Shown here piece after piece: positions 1 through 5,772 of a DNA stretch of 7,896 bases. The stretch spans positions 1 to 7,896 of the forward strand of contig CABRSG010000107.1 in NCBI GenBank assembly GCA_902473545.1, read 5' to 3'. Each line of letters starts with the position of its first letter. Position 1 is the stretch's first letter. A program made the position numbers and the translations under genes. The notes under the pieces are model-generated. The model saw only the letters and a list, made by a program, of their open reading frames with translations, was not told the origin of the DNA and searched no databases. This stretch comes from an uncultured Lachnospiraceae bacterium (GTDB taxonomy: Bacteria; Bacillota; Clostridia; Lachnospirales; Lachnospiraceae).

Positions 1-1
1 G

Positions 2-319
2 CTTAAATGTATTGCCCGTCATGTAAGATATGCACACAGCGGAAGTGAAAACAGCCTCAAAGCGTTTATGTGGTATGAAGGTCACACATTCGAGAGCAAA
101 CTCTTCACCTTCAACATCCTCGACCGCGTAGGCGGCGGCGACGCTTTCGCGAGCGGCCTGATCTACGCAATGATGCATGACTATAAACCGATGGATATGG
201 TCAACTTCGCCGTTGCCAGCAGCGCCATCAAGCACACCATCCGCGGCGATGCCAATATTACGGATGATGTCTCCACCATCCGTAACCTGATGAATATGAA
301 TTACGATATTAAGAGATAA
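2..319 (+). CDS. kdgK: 2-keto-3-deoxygluconate kinase (PfkB family), C-terminal part
   Basis: The frame is open from the window edge to the TAA at 317-319, so this is the 3' end of a longer gene (about 105 residues visible). The sequence DRVGGGDAFASGLIY is the PfkB-family signature: the GGGDAF segment forms the anion hole and its Asp is the catalytic base. The upstream stretch HSGSENSLKAFMWYEG and the C-terminal tail resemble 2-dehydro-3-deoxygluconokinases of Clostridia. Such enzymes phosphorylate KDG to KDPG with ATP in the cytoplasm, in uronate and pectin catabolism. The first ATG in view (68) is internal and not the start. The C-terminus looks complete. Another PfkB sugar kinase (fructokinase type) is possible because the N-terminal substrate-binding half is outside the window. 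Confidence 0.8.
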   Translation, partial: LKCIARHVRYAHSGSENSLKAFMWYEGHTFESKLFTFNILDRVGGGDAFASGLIYAMMHDYKPMDMVNFAVASSAIKHTIRGDANITDDVSTIRNLMNMNYDIKR

Positions 320-374
320 TCCGCCTGATGTGATAAGAAGGAGCTGTATGGTAAACGGTGCATCCGGCTCCGCC

Positions 375-1355
375 TCAGAATAACAGGCAGCCAACATGGT
401 AAGCGACCGCTGCAAGAACCAGTGACACAATGATATAATAGCCTGCCACGCGCAGCGTCCATTTCAGGGAGCGGGTTTCATGTGCGGTCGCACTCATTGT
501 CATAAGGCATGGCATATTAAAATAAAATGCAAAGATAAATGCCAGCGCTTCCGGTTTTGTCAGGGCCGCCGCAAGGCTTTCGCCTACAGAGACAGAATCA
601 GGAGATTCCACACTCATCCTTGCAACGGAATGCAGGACATTGGAGTCATTAAATACAGCAGCAAGGACACCAAGGGAGCCTTCCTTCCCCATCATGGAGG
701 CGATCCATGCAATAAATGTCTGCCAGCGGAGACCAAACCACATGGTCACGGGTTCAATCACACTTCCGATCCGGTACAGGACGCTCCCCGAAAGATTTCC
801 ATCCGCCGTGTAGGAAAGTGCCCACATGATCACAAACACAACAATCACAATGCAGATGGCCCGTTTAAATGCTGCTGCCATCTTACCTGCGGCACTTAGG
901 ATAAGATTTCCCCACCTTGGTTTGTGGTATGGGGGAAGCTCCATGATCAATCCCGTCCGGTCTGACTCTGTAAGAAACCGCTTTCCAAAAATGTGGGCCG
1001 TGAGCTTCAGGGGAAGCACCGAAACGGCAAAAAGCAGGAATATCACCAAAGCCGCACCCGGCCCGAAAAATACAGATGCAACAAGCCCTACGACAGCCCA
1101 TGTGGAACCGCAGGGCCCCACCCATGACATGGAGATCGCCGCCATCCTCTGGCCCCATGTGTCAAGCACACGCACACCGGTCGCACCGGCAATATTGCAG
1201 CCAAAACTCACAAGGAACGGCATGACCGCTTTTCCGTGGAGTCCAAGATGCCGCATGGTTCCGTCAAACACATAGGAGATGCGGGCCATATAGCCGATCT
1301 CTTCTAAAAACCCAAATACATAAGTCCTAAAAGGATGATGCCTGCTGCCAGCCAT
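375..1355 (-). pseudogene. feoB: FeoB ferrous iron transporter, C-terminal membrane domain (broken remnant)
   Basis: This frame encodes the gate and core membrane region of FeoB, the inner-membrane Fe(II) transporter. Real FeoB sequence begins at about position 1319 with VFGFLEEIGYMARISYVFD (residues 13-31), the counterpart of the FLEDSGYMAR segment. SFGCNIAG (residues 50-57) matches the GFGCNVP core motif. Later come MMGKEGSLGVLAAVF and a C-terminal MPCLMTMSATAHETRS segment, with several hydrophobic helices and a normal-looking end. The first 12 residues of the open frame are an out-of-frame reading of the helix encoded by the upstream ORF, and no clear ribosome binding site precedes its ATG. 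FeoB normally has a few dozen more residues, including a second helix, between its first membrane helix and the FLEE motif. They are missing here and the frame changes at 1304-1320, so the protein is not made as one chain. It lies tail to tail with the kinase gene, 55 bases away. Confidence 0.85.
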
Positions 1356-3007
1356 TTCCCGCCTTTCCCGGAAATCGCAAGACGGTCAAATTTCCCAAGA
1401 TCATGTCTGTCCTTCCCACTGGTCACATGGCCGGAAAGTATGCTGTCGATCCACTGGAATTTGCAGTTTCCTGTATGGGAAGCTCCGTTCTTTATCCCTG
1501 AAATTTCCTTCTTTATTGCTGCAAAAGTCTCTCTGCCCGCGGAATGCTCCACGATAGACTCCGCTGCCGTATCATGTTCGGCCAGCTTGGCAAAAATCCA
1601 ACTGTTTTCATATACAGATATGCCACCCTCCGGGAGCAATGCCAAGACATTCTGGTATGTTTCCCCAAATTCTGCTCCATACAGTCTTGTCAGACTTTCC
1701 GCACGCAAAATCCAGTTTTCTTTTCCGCTGCGTTCCAGCAGCTTATAAAATCCCTCATAATCCTTTTTTTCAGACGCTACAAATGGCAGAACCGGAATGC
1801 CAAGGCTTTTTTCAATAGCAGGAACATCCACCTTCTTCCCCCGCGCCCCGGCAACATCCATCATATTGAGCAGAAGTACGACCGGAACCCGGATACCAGC
1901 ATAATCTGCAAGCATGAAAAGGCTTCTCTCCAACTGCGACGCATCTGCAAGGATGCAGATGAGGTCCGCCCCGCCTCCTGCGATATAATCCCTTGTGACG
2001 ATTTCTTCCTCTGAATTAGCTGCAAGGCTGTATGTGCCGGGAAGGTCTACCACCTTATATGTATTTCCCCCATGCCGGAAGGTGCCTGTATTTTGCTCGA
2101 CAGTCTTAAATTTCCCCTGGTTGCTATAGCCGCAGGCTGCGGCGATCATTCCAACGCTTTCCTTTGTTCCCGACAGCCGCTGCTTTGCGAGCAGTATCCG
2201 CCTTTCCCTGAGATAAAATGAAATGGGAAGACCGTAGACCACCTCGAAATATTTCTTTAATGCAGATGGGCTTACCCCGTACATAGCTGCCATATCCGAA
2301 ATCGTGTAATGGCGGCTCAGATCCCTGGTGATCATCTGCTCTACCTTACCGGCAATATGCTTCTGCCCCTTCGTGACATAAAACTGATCCGTGACCGGCT
2401 CCGTGCCGTCGGTCACCAACGCATAAAACAGCATTAAAAGATGCAGGCGATAACCCGTAAGATTCCAGTCTGCCGCTATCAAATGGGAATACAGAAGGTT
2501 TATCAGCCTCCCGCATTCATTCCCCACCATTCCCAGATAAGTCCCGTCATGTGCGGAAAGCATTTCCCGAATCCATCCATCGTAATCACAATAAGCAGAA
2601 AGCTCTCCAATCGGATGCTCCAGAAGCCGGTCCAGATCAAAAACAACCTCCAGCCCGCTGTAATTCTGCCCCGGATACCAGTAGCCGTCTTTTGGCCTGT
2701 GGTCGTCGATGCACAGCATTCCCGGCTCCATGTAAATATAAGTATTATCCGGCCGGCAGATCTCACACCTCCCGCTGATACAGTAATTCAGGGATGCATA
2801 ATGACTCTTAAATTTCGTGCCGCTATAAGGCAGATACCGATCCGCAACCTTGTTCGCCCATAATAAAATATTTTCCCACGGGCTGCAAAGGAACATCTGG
2901 CTGTTTGTATTCTTAATCGCAATGTGCAGTACACATTCACCAAGCGGAGACATCCGGTACAGGTCAGGACGAAATACATCCTCCAGTTTGTATGAGTTTT
3001 CCGGCAT
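1304..3007 (-). CDS. AraC-family regulator fused in frame to a FeoB G-domain lacking its P-loop
   Basis: This is a 567-residue chimeric frame. Residues 1 to about 301 are a PchR/YbtA-like AraC regulator: an N-terminal sensor region, then a first helix-turn-helix around residues 234-258. The second helix-turn-helix starts at about 281 and stops after ACGYSNQGKFK, where the usual tail of roughly 20 residues ending in a GxTPxxYR-type motif should follow. From residue 302 (position 2104) the sequence is FeoB: TVEQNTGTF follows the G2 region, G3 is DLPG (321-324) and G4 is NMMD (381-384). Next come the cytosolic linker and one membrane helix (GIILLGLMYLGF), then a stop at 1304. The FeoB P-loop (GxxxxGKT) and the preceding start are absent, so GTP binding should be impaired. 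The ATG at 3007 has a strong AGGAGGT site (3017-3023) and a plausible promoter. The fused protein could be made, but neither half looks fully functional. Deletion in the genome or misassembly could both explain it. Confidence 0.8.
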   Translation of the reverse strand: MPENSYKLEDVFRPDLYRMSPLGECVLHIAIKNTNSQMFLCSPWENILLWANKVADRYLPYSGTKFKSHYASLNYCISGRCEICRPDNTYIYMEPGMLCIDDHRPKDGYWYPGQNYSGLEVVFDLDRLLEHPIGELSAYCDYDGWIREMLSAHDGTYLGMVGNECGRLINLLYSHLIAADWNLTGYRLHLLMLFYALVTDGTEPVTDQFYVTKGQKHIAGKVEQMITRDLSRHYTISDMAAMYGVSPSALKKYFEVVYGLPISFYLRERRILLAKQRLSGTKESVGMIAAACGYSNQGKFKTVEQNTGTFRHGGNTYKVVDLPGTYSLAANSEEEIVTRDYIAGGGADLICILADASQLERSLFMLADYAGIRVPVVLLLNMMDVAGARGKKVDVPAIEKSLGIPVLPFVASEKKDYEGFYKLLERSGKENWILRAESLTRLYGAEFGETYQNVLALLPEGGISVYENSWIFAKLAEHDTAAESIVEHSAGRETFAAIKKEISGIKNGASHTGNCKFQWIDSILSGHVTSGKDRHDLGKFDRLAISGKGGKWLAAGIILLGLMYLGF

Positions 3008-3016
3008 TTTATGTAC

Positions 3017-3023
3017 ACCTCCT
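3017..3023 (-). promoter_or_regulatory. Ribosome binding site of the AraC regulator
   Basis: AGGAGGT on the minus strand, 9 bases before the ATG at 3007. It fixes that ATG as the start, in preference to the overlapping ATG in another frame at 3018. Confidence 0.7.
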
Positions 3024-3035
3024 ATCTTACGCTCA

Positions 3036-3053
3036 GGTTAGATATTGCTAACC
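3036..3053 (-). promoter_or_regulatory. Palindromic operator-like element over the araC-feoB start site
   Basis: A perfect 6-bp inverted repeat, GGTTAG and CTAACC with 6 bases between, sits immediately downstream of the TATAAT -10 box on the minus strand. It would therefore cover the expected transcription start, a position typical of repressor operators. The half-sites equal the inner arms of the DtxR/IdeR consensus TTAGGTTAGSCTAACCTAA, but there the arms are 1 base apart, so assignment to an iron repressor is only suggestive. Autoregulation by the AraC protein is the other option. Confidence 0.45.
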
Positions 3054-3082
3054 ATTATACATACTTTTCCCTCTGCTTTCTA
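3054..3082 (-). promoter_or_regulatory. Sigma-A type promoter for the araC-feoB transcript
   Basis: On the minus strand a perfect TATAAT (3054-3059) lies 17 bases from TAGAAA (3077-3082), which matches four of six positions of TTGACA. The expected start site at about 3047 falls within the palindrome and leaves a leader of about 40 bases before the ATG at 3007. Confidence 0.55.
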
Positions 3083-3136
3083 CTGCTGTTTGTCTTTTTT
3101 TGCTCCATCTGACATTCAGTTTCTGCCGACCGGCAT

Positions 3137-3156
3137 ATCCGGTTTCATCCGGTTTC
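3137..3156. repeat. 10-bp perfect tandem repeat
   Basis: The unit ATCCGGTTTC occurs twice back to back (3137-3146 and 3147-3156). The first copy overlaps a 5-bp inverted repeat, ACCGG (3129-3133) and CCGGT (3139-3143). The role is unknown; it may be slippage or a regulator site. Confidence 0.5.
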
Positions 3157-3167
3157 ACATCCATTCC

Positions 3168-3207
3168 GGCCTTCTGCCTGTTATACAATTCAGGCCTTCT
3201 GCCTGTT
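3168..3207. repeat. 15-bp direct repeat, 25-bp period
   Basis: GGCCTTCTGCCTGTT occurs at 3168-3182 and again at 3193-3207. In the second copy, with its flanks, CAGGC-CTTCT-GCCTG forms a 5-bp hairpin (3191-3205) followed by five T (3206-3210), which resembles a minimal terminator on the plus strand. The stem is short, so function is doubtful. Confidence 0.5.
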
Positions 3208-3211
3208 TTTC

Positions 3212-3262
3212 TTGACAGTTCTCCGTTTCCATGGTAACCTGTACTTCACATTTGGATTATAC
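3212..3262 (+). promoter_or_regulatory. Possible promoter of the TSUP permease gene
   Basis: A perfect TTGACA lies at 3212-3217, directly after the T-run. No good -10 box sits at 17 bases (TAACCT at 3235 is poor). TGTACT (3240) and TTATAC (3257) are closer to consensus but spaced too far. The -35 match is clear; the promoter as a whole is tentative. Confidence 0.25.
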
Positions 3263-3345
3263 AGACGAGCAGGCAAAAGAATCCTTTTTAAAATTATGAG
3301 GATTATCGAAAAATCTGGATACCATCTCAGAAGGGAGCAATTGAT

Positions 3346-4122
3346 ATGGAGCTTCTCACAACAATTATCGTCACATTTTTTGCCGGCATGGGCGCCGGTC
3401 TGGGAACCGGCTTTGCGGGGATGAGCGCCGCAGCAGTCATCAGCCCGATGCTGATCACCTTTCTCGGCATGGATTCCTACATGGCGGTGGGGATCGCTCT
3501 TTCATCCGACGTGCTTGCGAGCGCTGTATCAGCATACACCTACGGTAAAAACAAAAATCTCGATATCAAAAACGGTCTGATCATGATGGCAAGCGTGCTG
3601 GTTTTCACTGTTGTCGGAAGCTATATCGCCAGTCTTGTCCCGCCAGCCACAATGGGTAATTTTTCTGTCTTTATGACGCTCCTGCTGGGAATCAAATTTA
3701 TCATAAAGCCTGTCATGACCACAAAAGAAGCAATGCAAGTCGTCTCCGCAAAAAAACGTGCCGTACAATCCGTGATATGCGGCATTCTGATCGGTTTCAT
3801 CTGCGGCTTTATCGGCGCAGGCGGGGGCATGATGATGCTGCTCATCTTAACGACAGTTCTCGGATATGAGCTAAAAACGGCGGTCGGAACAAGCGTATTC
3901 ATTATGGCATTCACTGCACTGACCGGCGCTGTCTCCCACTTTACAATAGGAGGCGCTCCGGATTGGACAGTTTGGATACTATGCGTCGTGTTCACGCTTC
4001 TGTGGGCAAGAATCGCCGCCGTATTTGCCAACAAAGCGGATGCCAAAACACTTAACCGGGCGACTGGTATTGTTCTTGTGATATTGGGCGCGGTAATACT
4101 GCTGTTCCCGAAAACTTTGTGA
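3346..4122 (+). CDS. TauE/SafE (TSUP) family membrane permease
   Basis: A 258-residue, highly hydrophobic protein with the internal duplication typical of the TauE/SafE family. A Gly-rich N-terminal repeat (GMGAGLGTGFAGMSAAAV, residues 14-31, then SPMLITFLGMDSYMAVGIAL) is echoed by GFICGFIGAGGGMMM at about 149-163, followed by LGYELKTAVGTSVFIMAF. About seven to eight membrane segments are expected. Family members export or import small sulfur-containing or organic anions (sulfite, sulfoacetate and similar). The substrate cannot be read from sequence, and no sulfur genes lie nearby. The ATG at 3346 is preceded by AAGGGAG with good spacing. The length fits the family. The final codons fall in a tandem duplication (4101-4146), which may have changed the last residues but leaves the gene intact. 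truA follows 36 bases later on the same strand. Confidence 0.85.
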   Translation: MELLTTIIVTFFAGMGAGLGTGFAGMSAAAVISPMLITFLGMDSYMAVGIALSSDVLASAVSAYTYGKNKNLDIKNGLIMMASVLVFTVVGSYIASLVPPATMGNFSVFMTLLLGIKFIIKPVMTTKEAMQVVSAKKRAVQSVICGILIGFICGFIGAGGGMMMLLILTTVLGYELKTAVGTSVFIMAFTALTGAVSHFTIGGAPDWTVWILCVVFTLLWARIAAVFANKADAKTLNRATGIVLVILGAVILLFPKTL

Positions 4123-4146
4123 TGCTGTTCCTGAAAACTTTATGAT
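4101..4146 (+). repeat. 23-bp imperfect tandem duplication at the TSUP gene end
   Basis: Copies at 4101-4123 and 4124-4146 match at 21 of 23 positions. Each carries codons for LF(P/L)KTL and a TGA. The first copy is the used end of the permease gene. The second lies between that stop and the truA ribosome binding site (AAGGGA, 4147-4152). This points to a local duplication of the gene end that has since gained two changes. Confidence 0.75.
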
Positions 4147-4158
4147 AAGGGAAATAAT

Positions 4159-4937
4159 ATGAGACAAAACTTCAGACTTACTGTCACCTATGACGGCACG
4201 CGCTATCACGGCTGGGAAGCAAAACCGAATATCGAAATGACTATCCAGGGAAAGCTGGAGGCGGTACTGACGAAAATGATGGAAGGTAACGGGAGCACCG
4301 GCAATGCTTCGGCATCTGCCGCTCCAGTGAAGGTCATTGGCGCCGGCAGGACCCCGGCGTACACGCAAAAGCGATGACGGCGAACGTGCATCTGGACACT
4401 GCTCTCTCCCCGGACGAAATCCGTGATTATCTGAATTGCTATCTTCCGGAGGATATCTGCATCCAGGAGATGCGTATCGCATCCGACCGCTTCCACAGCA
4501 GATACAATGCCGTCGGAAAGACCTACTGCTACACCTGCTTTTTGGGACCGCGAAAGCCTGTATTCGACCGGAAATATGTATACGTGCTGGATAAAGCGCC
4601 GGACATCGCCGCAATGAAAAAAGCCGCAGCCTATCTTACCGGCACACACGATTACGCCAGCTTCTGCGGAAATCCGAAAATGAAAAAATCAACGGTTCGC
4701 ACCATTGATTCTATCAAGATCACACAAAACGGATCGCACCTGTACTTTGTGTACCATGGGAACGGCTTTTTGCAGCATATGGTGCGCATCCTTACCGGCA
4801 CGCTGCTTGAAACTGGCTACGGAAGGCGCTCCCCTGAAAGTATGCCGGAGCTTCTCGCCGCCAGGAAAAGAGCTCTTGCAGGTTTTCTGGCTCCTGCGCA
4901 GGGGCTGTGTCTGATGAAAGTGGATTACGGAAGCTGA
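4159..4937 (+). pseudogene. truA: tRNA pseudouridine38-40 synthase TruA, frameshifted at the active site
   Basis: TruA converts uridines 38-40 of the tRNA anticodon arm to pseudouridine. The first frame (4159-4377) gives FRLTVTYDGTRYHGW (residues 5-19) and GAGRT (61-65). The second frame (through 4937) gives VHAKAMTANV, FHSRYNAVGKTYCY, HDYASFCG and a C-terminal GNGFLQHMVRILTGTLLE, all TruA hallmarks. Joined, they have normal length (about 259 residues). At 4353/4354 the expected GAGRTDAGVHA is cut: ACC is followed directly by CCGGC where a GAT/GAC-G is expected. An apparent 4-base loss therefore removes the catalytic Asp and shifts the frame. The first frame ends in TGA overlapping an ATG (4374-4377), so restart could make a C-terminal piece, but no product would hold the active-site Asp. 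AAGGGA precedes the ATG at 4159. A sequencing error is the main alternative to true loss. Confidence 0.85.
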
Positions 4938-4973
4938 TGCGGCACCCAGACGTCATCCCCGCCCCTTCGGAGT

Positions 4974-5004
4974 GCAGTACGGACACTGAAGCCTGCCGTA
5001 CTGC
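4974..5004. terminator. Hairpin between convergent truA and the minus-strand cluster
   Basis: A perfect 9-bp stem, GCAGTACGG (4974-4982) and CCGTACTGC (4996-5004), with a 13-base loop. It sits 36 bases after the truA stop and directly abuts the stop codon of the minus-strand gene at 5005. Neither side has a strong T-run (TTAATGCTTC on the plus strand). It may act as a bidirectional terminator or as a transcript-end stabiliser. Confidence 0.45.
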
Positions 5005-5274
5005 TTAATGCTTCATCCCGCTAAGTCCTTTGATATCCGGCTTCTGGTCTGCGTGCGTATAATTCTTCATTTCCGTTTTGAGCTGTTCATTTATGTCATT
5101 ATAATAGGAAATCTGTTTTGGTTTCAGCGTTCCATTCTGCCTGTATTCTTCAAACAATGCTAAAAATTGCCGGTAATTCTCCTGTGCAGCATCCTTATAA
5201 TTATTTGATGCATTTGCATGAAGACGTAAAAGCAGTTCCTCCAGGTTTTTATTCTTTTTCCCAAATTGAAACAT
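5005..5274 (-). CDS. Small hydrophilic protein of unknown function (89 aa)
   Basis: A short charged protein with no signal peptide or membrane segment. It begins MFQFGKKNKNLEELLLRLHANASNNYKDAAQ and ends in a YTHADQKPD-containing tail. Leu-rich heptad-like spacing at residues 11-18 and Glu/Gln/Tyr-rich helices around 28-70 suggest an all-helical fold. No catalytic motif is visible and I do not recognise the family. The start is well supported by AGGAGGT on the minus strand, 6 bases before the ATG at 5274. It is the last gene of the minus-strand cluster, 37 bases after the HD-domain gene and followed at once by the 4974-5004 hairpin. It is therefore probably co-transcribed with the upstream genes. 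Confidence 0.7.
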   Translation of the reverse strand: MFQFGKKNKNLEELLLRLHANASNNYKDAAQENYRQFLALFEEYRQNGTLKPKQISYYNDINEQLKTEMKNYTHADQKPDIKGLSGMKH

Positions 5275-5311
5275 TGCTTACCTCCTGCTGTTCAGCTAAA
5301 ACATCACATAT

Positions 5312-5740
5312 CTATATCCCTGCAGAATTAATCCGCTCTCTGATATATTTCTCCGTCTCATCCAGTATTATTTCTACCCGTTTCTTCGTTTCTGCATCTG
5401 CAAAACAAGTTCTGTCAAACGGTGCACGGTAGTATTTTTCTTCCATCATAATCTCCAGACTCTCTGCAAAATTCATGTCAAAAAAGAATCCCAAAAAGGA
5501 AACCCATTTGTCCAGTCCTGTTTTTCTCTCTTCTTTTTTCACACACTCATGGCAAAGAATACTGTTGTAGACAACATCCGTAATTGTCTCCCCAGCCACC
5601 TGCTCTTCTGTCTCCCCCATCGTATCCACCATTTCCTCACAGGCAAACACGCGAAAAATATCACATTTGTCGGCGTCCCGAATCAGCCTGCACAAAAACT
5701 CTGTGTGACTTTCCAGGCCGGTTCTATCTTCTGCATTCAT
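5312..5740 (-). CDS. C-terminal half of an HD-domain phosphohydrolase-like protein
   Basis: 142 residues beginning MNAEDRTGLESHTEFLCRLIRDADKCDIFRV. The LIRDADK stretch (residues 19-25) matches the final metal-ligand Asp region of HD-domain proteins of Clostridia. RKTGLDKWVSFLGFFFDMNF and the ETKKRVEIILDETEKYI tail resemble the helical C-terminus of the same family. The N-terminal half with the His...His-Asp metal ligands is absent, and the 32-base gap and upstream gene leave no room for it. It is thus either a truncated relic or a metal-free helical domain kept for another role. GGAGG lies 10 bases before the ATG at 5740, so translation from here is plausible. It sits 32 bases after the hydrolase-like gene and 37 bases before the 89-residue gene. 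Family placement rests on memory of similar proteins. Confidence 0.6.
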   Translation of the reverse strand: MNAEDRTGLESHTEFLCRLIRDADKCDIFRVFACEEMVDTMGETEEQVAGETITDVVYNSILCHECVKKEERKTGLDKWVSFLGFFFDMNFAESLEIMMEEKYYRAPFDRTCFADAETKKRVEIILDETEKYIRERINSAGI

Positions 5741-5772
5741 GAATCCTGTTCCTCCATGCCATGGTGCCTCAG

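Larger units (their letters stand above)
3060..3345. other. Divergent intergenic region without a gene
   Basis: Together with the operator and leader of araC this makes about 340 bases between divergent genes. It holds the araC -35 box on the minus strand, pyrimidine-rich sequence around 3067-3120, a 10-bp tandem repeat, a 15-bp direct repeat, and a candidate promoter for the TSUP gene. Short frames here lack ribosome binding sites and family resemblance. No RNA structure of a known riboswitch class was recognised. Confidence 0.5.

Noticed and set aside
340..371. GGAGC...GCTCC inverted repeat between kdgK and feoB as a bidirectional terminator
   Set aside because: Only a 5-bp stem with a 22-base loop and no proper T-run; GGAG is better explained as a ribosome binding site.
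480..1275. Plus-strand open frames of 139 and 149 codons opposite feoB
   Set aside because: They lie entirely within FeoB coding sequence on the other strand, have Cys/His/Pro-rich low-sense composition and no ribosome binding sites.
3979..4649. Minus-strand frames of 211 and 147 codons opposite the TSUP and truA genes
   Set aside because: Shadow frames; truA and TSUP are clearly encoded on the plus strand by family motifs.
4925..5004. Possible Cys-Pro-Tyr-Cys zinc-ribbon-like tail in another frame on the minus strand just after the 89-residue gene
   Set aside because: It needs a frameshift past a clean stop, and the CPYC codons coincide with the 9-bp palindrome, which explains the sequence better.
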